Shown here piece by piece: positions 53,843 through 62,434 of a stretch of 64,000 bases of DNA. The first letter of the stretch is position 1; each line of letters opens with the position of its first letter. The translations under genes and the position numbers were made by a program. A model generated the notes under the pieces. It did no database searches. It was not told where the DNA came from and saw only the letters and a list, made by a program, of their open reading frames with translations. This stretch comes from Bradyrhizobium sp. DOA9 (GTDB lineage Bacteria; Pseudomonadota; Alphaproteobacteria; Rhizobiales; Xanthobacteraceae), in assembly GCF_000617845.2 (NCBI RefSeq), contig NZ_DF820425.1, positions 5,400,741-5,464,740 on the forward strand. The letters are read 5' to 3'.

Positions 53843-54505
53843 TCAGGCGTCCTCGAACTTGGCGATGACGAGCGTTTCGGCCAGCCCGTCACGGGTCCAT
53901 TCCTGGAACGCCGGCAGCGCCATCATCGTCTCCATGTAGGCCTTGGTGTCCGGCGCCACCTCGATCGCATAGGTGCGGAAGCGGTGCACGACCGGGGCGT
54001 ACATGGCGTCCGCGGCACCGAAACGGCCGAACAGGAACGGCCCGTTCGCGCCATAGCGGGTACGGCACTCGCGCCAGATCTCCTCGATGCGCGCGATGTT
54101 GGCCTTGGCGCCCGCCGACAGCGCCACGGGACGGATCGGCCGATGCAGGTTCATGCCGCACTCGCTGCGCAGCGGCACGAATCCTGAATGCATTTCGGCG
54201 CACACCGAACGGGCATGCGCGCGCGCTGCGACATCGTCGGGCCACAGCTTCTTCTCCGGATAGCGCTCGGCGATGTACTCGATGATGGCGAGCGAATCCC
54301 ACACCGTGACGTCGCCGTCGACCAGCACCGGCACCTTGCCGGCGCGGCTGAAGGACAGGATCTGCTCCTTGTCGGCGGGATCGTCGGTGTAGAGCGGGAT
54401 CAGCGTCTCCACGAACGGGATGTCGTTGGCGCGGAGCGCGAGCCAGGGCCGCATCGACCATGACGAGTAGTTCTTGTTGCCGATCGCGAGTTTGAGCGCA
54501 GCCAT
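53843..54505 (-). CDS. Glutathione S-transferase
   Basis: Protein of 220 aa with an N-terminal thioredoxin-like domain (KLAIGNKNYSSWSMRPWLALRANDIPFVE, GKVPVLVDGDVTVWDSLAIIEYIAE: the WDSLAI is the glutathione-binding loop) and an all-helical C-terminal domain. The NYSSWSMRPWL start marks the subgroup annotated as YfcF/GstN-like. Substrate unknown. Probably detoxifying. Confidence 0.9.
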   Translation of the reverse strand: MAALKLAIGNKNYSSWSMRPWLALRANDIPFVETLIPLYTDDPADKEQILSFSRAGKVPVLVDGDVTVWDSLAIIEYIAERYPEKKLWPDDVAARAHARSVCAEMHSGFVPLRSECGMNLHRPIRPVALSAGAKANIARIEEIWRECRTRYGANGPFLFGRFGAADAMYAPVVHRFRTYAIEVAPDTKAYMETMMALPAFQEWTRDGLAETLVIAKFEDA

Positions 54506-54620
54506 GTACTGGTCCTTCGTTGAGTCCTGCGGTTGCCGCCGCTTTTAACGCCATCGCCTGCCGCCAATCAATCGTTGCTGCGTCCCGTCATGCGTGGCAA
54601 TCGTTGCGATCCTTGCCAAG

Positions 54621-54664
54621 AGATAGACATGAGACAGACATGAGACAGACATGAGACCGACATG
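54621..54664 (+). promoter_or_regulatory. 11-bp tandem repeats forming a minicistron ladder before DUF599
   Basis: Four 11-bp units of AGA[T/C][A/C]GACATG end at the start codon of the next gene. ATGs at 54629, 54640 and 54651 each open a frame of four codons (M-R-Q-T, M-R-Q-T, M-R-P-T) closed by TGA. Each TGA overlaps the next ATG as ATGA, and the last leads into the DUF599 ATG at 54662. The pattern follows directly from an 11-bp period. Function is unproven. Confidence 0.7.
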
Positions 54665-55375
54665 AGCAGGCATTGGGTCGACATCACCGCCGTCGGCTTC
54701 TTCATCATCGAATGGCTGGCCTATGCCCTGACGCTGGAGCATTCGGCCTATGGCCGCGACAGCCTGTCGGCGCGCATGAACCGCTATCGCGAGGTCTGGG
54801 TGCGCCGGCTGCTCGAGCGCGAGACGCGGATGGTCGACATGCAGATCATGGCCTCGCTGCAGAGCGGCACCGCCTTCTTCGCCTCCACCAGCCTGTTCGC
54901 GCTCGGCGGCGCCCTGGCGCTGCTGCACGCCACCAACGACGCGATCATGATTCTGAGCAAGCTGCCGATCGACCTCAGCACCTCGCCCGCTCTGTGGGAG
55001 CTGAAATGCGTCGGCCTCGTGCTGATCTGCGTCTACGCCTTCTTCAAGTTCGCCTGGGCCTATCGCCTGTTCAACTATGTCGCGATCCTGTTCGGCGGCA
55101 TGCCGCCGGCCTCGCAGCGCGACACGCCCGAGGCCGAGGCTCACGTCATCCGCACCTCGCGCCTGTTCGAATCCGCCGGCCGCCACTTCAACCGCGGCCA
55201 GCGCGCCTTCTTCTTCGCGCTCGGCTATCTCGGCTGGTTCGTCAGCCCCTGGGTGCTGTTCGTGACCACGGCAGCCGTGGTGGTCGTGACCTGGCGCCGG
55301 CAGTTCGCGTCCAGTGCCTGGATCGCGATGGCACCGGAGGTGGACGGCGAAGAGGCGCGGAAGCGTGGTCATTGA
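54662..55375 (+). CDS. DUF599 family membrane protein
   Basis: Membrane protein of 237 aa of unknown function, with about four hydrophobic segments (ITAVGFFIIEWLAYALTL, GTAFFASTSLFALGGALALL, VGLVLICVYAFFKFAWAYR, LGYLGWFVSPWVLFVTTAAVVVV). SARMNRYREVWVRRLLERE and FRLFNY/RGQRAFFFALGYLGWF-type motifs match DUF599. Its start codon is the last unit of an 11-bp repeat array. It is divergent from the GST gene. Confidence 0.86.
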   Translation: MSRHWVDITAVGFFIIEWLAYALTLEHSAYGRDSLSARMNRYREVWVRRLLERETRMVDMQIMASLQSGTAFFASTSLFALGGALALLHATNDAIMILSKLPIDLSTSPALWELKCVGLVLICVYAFFKFAWAYRLFNYVAILFGGMPPASQRDTPEAEAHVIRTSRLFESAGRHFNRGQRAFFFALGYLGWFVSPWVLFVTTAAVVVVTWRRQFASSAWIAMAPEVDGEEARKRGH

Positions 55376-55397
55376 GGCGGCTCTCTCGGCGTGCACT

Positions 55398-55486
55398 CGT
55401 AGGATGGGTAGAGCGCAGCGAAGCCCATCGCACCATCCACCTCGCGGAAGCATGATGGGTTTCGCAAGGGCTCTACCCATCCTACG
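55398..55486. repeat. Palindromic repeat CGTAGGATGGGTAGAGC
   Basis: The arms CGTAGGATGGGTAGAGC and GCTCTACCCATCCTACG pair perfectly over 17 bp and enclose inner AAGCCCATC / GATGGGTTT pairing. This GTAGGATGGGTAGAGC motif is widespread in proteobacterial intergenic regions (recalled, not searched). Confidence 0.88.
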
Positions 55487-55567
55487 GCAACGCAGACATG
55501 CCTTCCCGATCTCGCGGCTGCTTCGCCCGAGCTTTGCCTGGTTACTCCACCCTCTTGAACCAAGAGG

Positions 55568-55681
55568 GCGCAGGGAAGGCCGGGTGCCGACATCGCACCC
55601 GCGGTCTGCTGCGCAAATGCACACGCAGGAAAACCGCACAGCAGCATACAGGTGGTGCCGATCACTCGGCCTTCCCTGCGC
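55568..55681. repeat. Inverted repeat GCGCAGGGAAGGCCG within a spurious-ORF repeat
   Basis: GCGCAGGGAAGGCCG (55568-55582) is exactly complementary to CGGCCTTCCCTGCGC (55667-55681), 84 bases apart. Frames through this element give GAGKAGCR-type peptides that occur as dubious annotations in many rhizobial genomes, so it is a dispersed non-coding element. Confidence 0.75.
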
Positions 55682-56084
55682 GATGGTCGGACGGCTTATG
55701 CCGCGCTCTCCCGGGAGCCGAACTTTCCTTCTGGCCTCCCTCGCCCCGCGAATTTGAATGATGCCGTCCGCCCGGTTGGGCTCGCGCACATCTCCGCAGA
55801 CAGCTTGACCGTAGCAACGACGGCCAGGACCACACGGTTTTGCCGCACGCACCAGCATCGCTCGTCCGCACGTGGCCACGGGCTCACAGGGACTACCCGC
55901 CCTGCCCGCACCTCTCGCGCACGACGCTGCTGCGTCCATCGCAAGCCCGGCTCGCATATCGTGACGACGCGCGATCGCCCCTCTTGGGTGAGCCAGGATG
56001 GGCAACACATACGGTAAAACCGAATTTCGGTAAAGCAAAATATTTTTGCACGCGCGGATTGACAGAGGGCGACACAGCGCGGGT

Positions 56085-56174
56085 CCCGTAGCCTGGATAG
56101 AGCGCCAGCGTAATCCGCGACAGCATAAAATACCGAGCGGCCCCGGATGCGCTGCGCTCCATCCAGGCCACGGG
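56085..56174. repeat. Palindromic repeat CCCGTAGCCTGGAT
   Basis: The arms CCCGTAGCCTGGAT (56085-56098) and ATCCAGGCCACGGG (56161-56174) pair at 13 of 14 positions. The interior has further pairing (GCGTAATCCG... / ...CGGATGCGC). It lies just beyond the 3' end of the minus-strand TonB-like gene. Confidence 0.82.
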
Positions 56175-56186
56175 AGCTACGGCTCG

Positions 56187-57038
56187 CTAGCCCCCGAAAT
56201 CCTTCGGGCTGAACGGCAGGTCCAGCACTTTCCATTCCTCGTACAAATTGGCCGGCAGCATCTTGTAGGGCTGGCAGTTCTGCAGCGCGCTCGTTGCGGA
56301 CTTGACGATGGCCACGCCCTTTGCGGACGGCGGCGCCTGGATCAGGATGGGCTCGCGCGCCAGTGTGCCATCGGTGGCGAACACCGTGCGCAGCTTGACA
56401 TTGACGTTGTCGGTCGGCGCGACTCCGGCCGGAAGCTTGGCGCAGGTGCGCAAATGACGGCGAAGCTCCGCGATGACTTCGGGCGGAAGCTTCGCAGCGA
56501 TCGAGTCGTTGGCATCGCCGCCGTCGTCCTTGGCGCCTTGCGGCTCGACCGGCAATTCAGGCGGCAGGCCCAGCATGACGCCGTACTTGATGGTGACGTC
56601 CGGCTGCGCCGGCTGATAGGCCGGCGGCGTCGCGGTCTGCGGCGGCGGTTGCGCGTTGGCTTCACGCTGCTTCGCGGCCTGCGGCTGTTTCTGCTGCGGC
56701 TCGGGCGAGGCCTGCTGCGATGGCAATGGTGACGGCGATGGTGCGGCCGCCTGCGGCCTGGCCGCGGGTTTCGACGCCTCCGCCTTATCGGCGAGATCCG
56801 GCTTCGGCAGCTTCAGATCGAGGAGCGGCTCCGGCGGCTTCGCCTCTTCCTTTTTCTCCTCGGCCTTGGCTTCCTCCTGCTTCACCTGCTCCGGCGTGAC
56901 GATGTCGACCGTGACAGTCTCGGGCGGCTGGCTGTGAAACGGACGGACCTCGCTGATCACGATAATCAGCGCCACCAGCGTCAGGTGGGCGATTGCCGAG
57001 GCGGCAATGTCCGTCCGTATGATCTTCCGCAGTTCCAT
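56187..57038 (-). CDS. TonB/TolA-like energy transducer
   Basis: Protein of 283 aa with a single N-terminal membrane anchor (ASAIAHLTLVALIIVISEVRPF), a Lys/Glu/Pro/Gln-rich spacer (about 55-150) and a C-terminal domain with IAELRRHLRTCAKLPAGVAPTDNVNVKLRTVFATDGTL...KSATSALQNCQPYKML, as in TolA/TonB-family C-termini. It would couple the inner membrane to the outer membrane. No exbB/exbD or tolQR genes are adjacent, so its partners are elsewhere. The start at ATG 57038 removes a non-homologous N-terminus. Confidence 0.82.
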   Translation of the reverse strand: MELRKIIRTDIAASAIAHLTLVALIIVISEVRPFHSQPPETVTVDIVTPEQVKQEEAKAEEKKEEAKPPEPLLDLKLPKPDLADKAEASKPAARPQAAAPSPSPLPSQQASPEPQQKQPQAAKQREANAQPPPQTATPPAYQPAQPDVTIKYGVMLGLPPELPVEPQGAKDDGGDANDSIAAKLPPEVIAELRRHLRTCAKLPAGVAPTDNVNVKLRTVFATDGTLAREPILIQAPPSAKGVAIVKSATSALQNCQPYKMLPANLYEEWKVLDLPFSPKDFGG

Positions 57039-57087
57039 CGACCGATCTTGGGTTGCCGCCGCGGTCCTAACATACCCCGGGTCCCTC

Positions 57088-57906
57088 TCAATCCCATTTC
57101 GGGGCGAAGCCAAAATCGGTCAGGCGTCCCTTCGGATTGGCAAGCGCGGCGATCCGGCTCATCTCGTCTTCCGACAGCTCGAAATCGAAGATCTCGATGT
57201 TTTCCGACAGGCGCTCGATGCGCGAGGTCCGCGGGATCGCGGCGACATTCTGCTGCACCAGCCAGCGCAGGCAGACCTGCGCCGGCGTCTTTTGGTGGAC
57301 GCGGCCGATCTCGGCCAGCGTCTGGTCGGATTTGATGCGGCCCTTGGCGATCGGGCTGTAGGCGACGAGGGCAAGGCCATGCCGGTCGCAGGCCGCCCTC
57401 ACCTTCGCCTGATCGAGATAGGGGTGATATTCGACCTGGTTGCAGACCAGCGGCTCCGCCGACAGCGCGACCGCCTGCTCGATCAGTGCCACGGTGAAAT
57501 TGGAGACGCCGATGTGGCGGGTCAGGCCCATCGTCTTCGCATGCGACAGCGCGCCCAGCGTCTCCGCCAGCGGCACATGGGGATTGGGCCAGTGCAGCAG
57601 CAACAGGTCGACAGAGGGAAGCCGCAGGCGGGCAAGGCTCTCCTTGACCGAGCGCTCGAGATCGTTGGGCGCGAAATGGTTGGTCCAGACCTTGGTGGTG
57701 AGGAAGACGTCGTCGCGGCGCACGCCGGAGGCGCGCAAGCCGTCGCCGACCTCGCGCTCATTGTCGTAGACCTGCGCGGTGTCGATATGGCGATAGCCGA
57801 GCCGCAGCGCCTGCTGGACCACGCGCGCGGCGGGCTTTCCGCTCAGCTCCCAGGTCCCGAGACCGATCGCCGGAATCCTTGCGCCATTGGCCTCGACGAA
57901 CAGCAT
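57088..57906 (-). CDS. Aldo/keto reductase (2,5-diketo-D-gluconate reductase type)
   Basis: NADPH-dependent reductase of 272 aa. GYRHIDTAQVYDNEREVGDGL gives Asp and Tyr of the tetrad, FLTTKVWTNHF the Lys and LLLLHWPNPHVPL the His; QVEYHPYLDQAKVRAAC and VAAIPRTSR match DkgA/DkgB-like AKR5 enzymes. It reduces small aldehydes or diketones. AGAGG is within range of the ATG at 57906. It lies 49 bases upstream of the TonB-like gene on the same strand. Confidence 0.9.
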   Translation of the reverse strand: MLFVEANGARIPAIGLGTWELSGKPAARVVQQALRLGYRHIDTAQVYDNEREVGDGLRASGVRRDDVFLTTKVWTNHFAPNDLERSVKESLARLRLPSVDLLLLHWPNPHVPLAETLGALSHAKTMGLTRHIGVSNFTVALIEQAVALSAEPLVCNQVEYHPYLDQAKVRAACDRHGLALVAYSPIAKGRIKSDQTLAEIGRVHQKTPAQVCLRWLVQQNVAAIPRTSRIERLSENIEIFDFELSEDEMSRIAALANPKGRLTDFGFAPKWD

Positions 57907-58073
57907 GAGGAATCCTCTTCCGTTGCGGCAGCCCCGGTCGACATTATGGACCTCGTCCGTGTTGGTTGCCAACGGACGTCGGTGCTATCGGGACGGATAT
58001 TCAGGGCAATGCTAACAGGAGGTTCGCACGAGGCTTACGCCTTGATGTCACGCCTTTTTGTCAGGCCTTTTTT

Positions 58074-58385
58074 TCAGGCCTTGGCGAGCGCCTGGAACAC
58101 GGTGTCGGGCGCATGCGCGATCACCGCGAGCAGCGCGCGGGCCGGGCCACGCGGGGCGCGCTTGCCCTGCTCCCAGTTGCGGATGGTCTCGACGGGAACG
58201 CCGAGCTTGGCGGCGAACTCCATCTGGGTCAGGCAGGCGCGCCGGCGCAGATCCCGCACCGCGAGCGGGCCGGTATCGGCCGGCACCGTATCGGCCGTCG
58301 GCTGACCCGAACGCGGCTGGACCGGAAATTCCTGCCCATCCCGCAATTCGACGATCCGTCCGTCCGCCTTCAGCCGCAACCGCAT
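58074..58385 (-). CDS. XRE-family helix-turn-helix regulator
   Basis: Small regulator of 103 aa. The N-terminal 45 residues form a short unknown part (MRLRLKADGRIVELRDGQEF). Then comes a Cro/CI-like HTH: LRRRACLTQMEFAAKLGVPVETIRNWEQGKRAPRGPARALLAVI, close to the HigA/NadS-type antitoxin-like proteins. No toxin gene is adjacent. The ATG at 58385 has GGGGGA six bases upstream; an ATG six bases further up overlaps that site. Confidence 0.85.
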   Translation of the reverse strand: MRLRLKADGRIVELRDGQEFPVQPRSGQPTADTVPADTGPLAVRDLRRRACLTQMEFAAKLGVPVETIRNWEQGKRAPRGPARALLAVIAHAPDTVFQALAKA

Positions 58386-58516
58386 GCCCATTCCCCCAAG
58401 CGAGGGCGATGATGCGGCAGGTCGCTTAAGTTCGGATTAAAGACAGGAGGTCTCGTGCCCCGGACGCGGCGCAGCGCGCCCCGAGCATGAAAGTGGGGGC
58501 CCCTGCTGATCGCCCC

Positions 58517-58600
58517 CGTCATTGCGAGTTCCGACCGGCCGGAAGGGTCGCAATCCAGACTGCCGCCGCGGAGGGATTCTGGATTGCTTCGCTAATGACG
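58517..58600. repeat. Palindromic repeat, CGTCATTGCGAG family, degenerate copy
   Basis: The left arm CGTCATTGCGAG is identical to the copy at 25430. The inner pair CAATCCAGA / TCTGGATTG is kept, but the right end TTCGCTAATGACG is degenerate. It lies between the XRE gene and mgtE. Confidence 0.82.
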
Positions 58601-58622
58601 TGGAGAGAGCGTGCGCCGTTCG

Positions 58623-60044
58623 CTACTTCAACCCGAACCAGAGCGTCGCAATCCCGAGGAAGGAGAAGAAGCCGATGACGTCGGTCACGGTGGTCACGAA
58701 CGTGCCCGACGCCACCGCCGGGTCGGCCCGCACGCGATCCAGCGCCATCGGGATCAGGATGCCGCCGAGCGCGCCGGCCACGAGGTTGCAGATGATGGCG
58801 AGCCCGATGACGATGCCGAGGCCCGGGATCTTGAACCAGGCCACCGCGGCAATGCCCGTGATCACGGCGAAGGCGAGGCCGTTGACGAGGCCGACCAGGG
58901 CCTCGCGCATTACCACGCGCCAGGCGTTCGAGGACCCGAGCTCGCGCGTCGCCAGCGCCCGCACCGCCACCGTCATGGTCTGGGTCGCGGCATTGCCGCC
59001 CTGGCTCGCCACGATCGGCGCCAGCACCGCGAGCGCGACCATCTTCTCCAGCTGCCCCTCGAACAGGCCAAGCACGGAGGACGCCAGGAACGCGGTGGCG
59101 AGGTTCACCAGCAGCCAGTTGAAACGACCGCGGGCGATGGTGAGGAACGTATCCGACAGCTCTTCGTCGCTGGTGACGCCGCCGAGCGCCTTGAGGTCCT
59201 CGTCCGCCTCCTCCTCGATGACGTCGACGACGTCGTCGACGGTGATGACGCCGACGAGGCGGTCCTGGGTATCGAGCACGGGGGCGGCGACGAGATTGTA
59301 CTTGCCGAACATGCGCGCCACCTCCTCCTGGTCCTCCAGGACGGAGACGCGGCGGCGGTCCTCGTCGGTGAGCTCGGTCAGCGCCACCGGCCGGCGCGTG
59401 CGCAGGAGCACGTCGAGCGGCACCGCGCCCTGCCAGTGCTGGTCCTTGTCGACGACGTAGATCTCGTAGAAGCGGTCGGGCAGATCCGGCGTCTCGCGCA
59501 TGTAGTCGATCGCCTGGCCCACGGTGAAATCCTGGGGCACGGCGATGAACTCGGTCTGCATGCGGCGGCCGGCTGAGTTCTCCGGATACAGCAGGCTGCG
59601 CTCGAGCGCGACGCGCTCCTTGAGCGGCAGCTTCTCCAGGATCTCCTCCTGCTCCTCGGCGCCGAGGGTTTCCAGGAGCTCGACCGCATCGTCGGATTCG
59701 AGCTCGCGGACGCCCTCGGCGACCGTCTCCGGCAGCAGCTCCTCGAGGATCTCCTCGCGCACGGTCTCATCGACCTCGTTCAGCGCCGAGAAGTCGAAAT
59801 CGCGGCCGGTGAGCTCGACCAGGCGGACGCGCTGGTCGGGCTCCAGGGCCCCGATCAGATCGCCGAGATCGGCCTCGTGCAGTTCCGCGACACAGGCCCG
59901 CAGCGCCGCGCTGTCGCTCTCCTCGATCGCGCGGGCGATTTCCTCGACGAATTCGCGCCTGATATCGCCGTCCTCATTGCGCATCGGCACGTGGTCGAGT
60001 ACCGAATCGGAGGCGGATGGGGCACCGTCCATATGTTCATCCAT
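58623..60044 (-). CDS. mgtE: Magnesium transporter MgtE
   Basis: Mg2+ channel of 473 aa. An acidic MgtE_N domain (about 45-145; LHEADLGDLIGALEPDQRVRLVEL), two CBS domains (TVGQAIDYM..., FGKYNLVAAPVLDTQDRLVGVITVDDVVDVIEEEA) and five C-terminal membrane segments (FNWLLVNLATAFLASSVLGLFE, LAVLAPIVASQGGNAATQTMTVAVRAL, GTFVTTVTDVIGFFSFLGIATLWF) are all present. APIVASQGGNAATQ is diagnostic. It is cytosolic-sensor gated. It is divergent from the polysaccharide deacetylase genes. Confidence 0.96.
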   Translation of the reverse strand: MDEHMDGAPSASDSVLDHVPMRNEDGDIRREFVEEIARAIEESDSAALRACVAELHEADLGDLIGALEPDQRVRLVELTGRDFDFSALNEVDETVREEILEELLPETVAEGVRELESDDAVELLETLGAEEQEEILEKLPLKERVALERSLLYPENSAGRRMQTEFIAVPQDFTVGQAIDYMRETPDLPDRFYEIYVVDKDQHWQGAVPLDVLLRTRRPVALTELTDEDRRRVSVLEDQEEVARMFGKYNLVAAPVLDTQDRLVGVITVDDVVDVIEEEADEDLKALGGVTSDEELSDTFLTIARGRFNWLLVNLATAFLASSVLGLFEGQLEKMVALAVLAPIVASQGGNAATQTMTVAVRALATRELGSSNAWRVVMREALVGLVNGLAFAVITGIAAVAWFKIPGLGIVIGLAIICNLVAGALGGILIPMALDRVRADPAVASGTFVTTVTDVIGFFSFLGIATLWFGLK

Positions 60045-60124
60045 GGCGCGCCTCGACGTTGACAGGTTGGAACGGGTGATCTGGCTGACGGCAAGCCAAT
60101 ACCCACAAGGCAACTGCGGGCGCA

Positions 60125-60931
60125 ATGACAAAGATCTTTCGACTGGAATGGACGTCGATCATGTCAGGTGCGGCGCTGGCCGCCCTTCTCGGCGTAAGCT
60201 TGTGTGATGCCGCCGAGTGCCCGCGCAAGGACGCGCTCGGCACCTCGCGCGTGCTCAGCGTCGACGCCAAGACCTTTCCGCGCGTGGGCCTGAAGAGCTT
60301 TCCGCAGACGCTGCCGCTGGCCGATCGCGAGGTCGTGCTCACCTTCGACGACGGGCCGCATCCGCCGACGACGTCGAAGGTGCTGGCGGCACTCGCGCAA
60401 GAGTGCGTGCGCGCGACCTTTTTCCTGATCGGCCAGCACGCCTCGCAGTATCCGGACATGGTCAAGCGCATCGCGCGCGAGGGCCACACCGTCGGCCATC
60501 ACTCCTTCACGCATCCGTTCATGGGGCATATTCCGTTCGAGAAGGCCATTGCCGACATCGACCGGGGCATTGCCGCAGACGAAATGGCGCTGCACGGAGC
60601 CTCGACGACGACACCCTCGACGCCGTTCTTCCGCTTTCCCTATTTCGAGTCGACACAAGCGCTGCTCGACCTGCTCCAGTCGCGCGGCATCGCTGTGTTC
60701 GGGGCCGATCTATGGGCCAGCGACTGGGAGGAGATGACGCCGGAGCAGCAATTGAAGCTCGTCACCGAGCGCCTCGCCGCGAGCGGCAGGGGCATCATCC
60801 TCTTTCACGACAACAAGGCCCAGACGGCCGCAATGATGCCGGCCTTTCTGCGGTATCTGAGGGAGAACGGCTATCGGGTGGTTCACATCGTCCCGGCGGG
60901 CAAATCGCAAAGGAGCGCCGACACGCGCTGA
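60125..60931 (+). CDS. Secreted polysaccharide deacetylase (first of two)
   Basis: NodB-homology hydrolase of 268 aa with a signal peptide (GAALAALLGVSLCDAA). The motifs LTFDDGPHPPTTSKVL (metal/catalytic Asp), HSFTHPFMGHIPFEKA (metal His pair) and RFPYFES complete a CE4-type deacetylase that removes acetyl groups from N-acetylated sugars of wall or exopolysaccharide. An internal ATG (60161) is a possible alternative start. A paralogue follows 158 bases later. Confidence 0.9.
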   Translation: MTKIFRLEWTSIMSGAALAALLGVSLCDAAECPRKDALGTSRVLSVDAKTFPRVGLKSFPQTLPLADREVVLTFDDGPHPPTTSKVLAALAQECVRATFFLIGQHASQYPDMVKRIAREGHTVGHHSFTHPFMGHIPFEKAIADIDRGIAADEMALHGASTTTPSTPFFRFPYFESTQALLDLLQSRGIAVFGADLWASDWEEMTPEQQLKLVTERLAASGRGIILFHDNKAQTAAMMPAFLRYLRENGYRVVHIVPAGKSQRSADTR

Positions 60932-61089
60932 TGCCGGAATGTCACGCCCGGGCAAAATGGGGTGATTTGGGGGCAATTAACACTCTGTTCATGCTACCCC
61001 GTGCAAAGATGAGGACGGCTACGGCTGAACCGTTTTGGGTCAGCTCCGACCTATTCTAAGCGCCAGTTGCACGGGGGCAGACGAGGTTC

Positions 61090-62430
61090 ATGATCGGAAG
61101 TAGCGTTGTTGTGCGGACGCGATCGTGGATCGTCCTCTGTCTGGGAATTCTGACCATCGCTTCGCCGGCCGCGCGCGCGGCCGATTGTCCCGGCAATCCC
61201 GACGCGCTCGGCACGTCCCGCACCCTCGTGGTCGATCCGCGCGAGCATCCGCTGATCGGCACCATGCAGTACCGCGAGACGCTGCCGCTGAAGGACCATG
61301 AGGTCGTCCTGACCTTCGACGACGGTCCGATCCCGAAATATTCCAACCAGGTGCTCAAGATCCTCGCCGACGAATGCATCAAGGCGACCTTCTTCATCGT
61401 CGGCAACCAGGCCAAGGCCAATCCGGACGGCGTGCGCAAGCTGGTGGGGGCAGGCCACACCGTCGGCACGCACAGCATGGACCATCCGCTGACCTTCGAC
61501 CGGATGCCGATCGAGAAGGCCGAGGCGGAGATCAATGGCGGCATCGAATGGACCGCGGCCGCGATGACCGATCCCTCGCAGCTCGCCCCGTTCTTCCGCA
61601 TTCCCGGACTGATGCGCGCCGAGGGCGTCGAGAGCCATCTGATCTCGCGGGGCATCCAGGTCTGGAGCGCCGACTTCCCGGCCGATGACTGGCGGCACGT
61701 GTCGTCCGACCGCGTCTACCAGCTCGCGATCCAGCGGCTGGAGGCCAAGGGCAAGGGCATCCTGCTGCTGCACGACATTCAGGCCCGCACGGTGGCGGCG
61801 CTGCCCAAGATCATCCGCGACCTCAAGGCGCGCGGCTATCGCATCGTGCATGTCGTGCCCGCAACAGCCGAGCGGCCGGCGACGCCGACGACGCAGGTCG
61901 AATGGCTGCTGCATCCGCCATCCGAGACGACGCCGATCGCGCGCTGGCCGCGCGTGCCGCATTTCGTGTTCACGCAGACCGGGACACTGCCGGCGCCCGG
62001 GCTCGCCGACCTCAATGCGCAGGCCGAGCATCAGTCGCTGCTGCCGCACCGGAGCAAAGGCCAGATCGACCTCGCATCCACCCTGCCCGTGCCCGGCCGC
62101 GACCTGTTCGCGATTCCGGAAGGCTCGGTCGAGGTGCTGCTGACGACGACCTTGTCGCGGCGCGCGGCGACCCGGGTCGCGATGGCCGCCGAGAGGCCGC
62201 ATCCGGCCAAGGACAAGGCTGCACAGGGCAGAGCTGCGAAGGGCAAGACGGCCAGGGTGCAGGGGCGACATACCGCCCAGGCGGCGCCGGTGGCAGCGGA
62301 TCATGCCGCGCAGCCCGTCGACATCGCACCCAAGAACACCGCCTCCAAGGGCGCCGCTTCCAAGAGCGCGGCTTCCAAGAGCGCGGCGCCCCGTCCGACC
62401 CGCGTCGCCAGCCTGAAAAAGCGCGCTTAG
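61090..62430 (+). CDS. Secreted polysaccharide deacetylase (second, with C-terminal extension)
   Basis: CE4-type protein of 446 aa with a signal peptide (SWIVLCLGILTIASPAARA). LTFDDGPIPKYSNQVL, HSMDHPLTFDRMPIEKA and RIPGLMRAEG correspond to the motifs of the first copy. The mature N-terminus shares a Cys-Pro...DALGTSR pattern with it (DCPGNPDALGTSRTLVVD here; ECPRKDALGTSRVLSVD there). A C-terminal Ala/Lys/Ser-rich extension of about 100 residues after the catalytic domain is not found in the first copy. Confidence 0.9.
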   Translation: MIGSSVVVRTRSWIVLCLGILTIASPAARAADCPGNPDALGTSRTLVVDPREHPLIGTMQYRETLPLKDHEVVLTFDDGPIPKYSNQVLKILADECIKATFFIVGNQAKANPDGVRKLVGAGHTVGTHSMDHPLTFDRMPIEKAEAEINGGIEWTAAAMTDPSQLAPFFRIPGLMRAEGVESHLISRGIQVWSADFPADDWRHVSSDRVYQLAIQRLEAKGKGILLLHDIQARTVAALPKIIRDLKARGYRIVHVVPATAERPATPTTQVEWLLHPPSETTPIARWPRVPHFVFTQTGTLPAPGLADLNAQAEHQSLLPHRSKGQIDLASTLPVPGRDLFAIPEGSVEVLLTTTLSRRAATRVAMAAERPHPAKDKAAQGRAAKGKTARVQGRHTAQAAPVAADHAAQPVDIAPKNTASKGAASKSAASKSAAPRPTRVASLKKRA

Positions 62431-62434
62431 GCCG

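Larger units (their letters stand above)
55376..56186. other. Repeat-rich intergenic region, no gene
   Basis: An 811-base gap. Open frames here (for example at 55498-55761 and 55696-56235) read as Arg/Pro/Ser-rich or GAGKAGCR-type sequences that are familiar spurious proteins of rhizobial genomes and overlap palindromes. It holds three repeats, listed separately: 55398-55486, 55568-55681 and 56085-56174. No function is assigned. Confidence 0.6.

Noticed and set aside
55498..56235. Several 80-180 codon frames in the DUF599-TonB gap
   Set aside because: They run through inverted repeats, lack start signals, and resemble well-known spurious rhizobial annotations.
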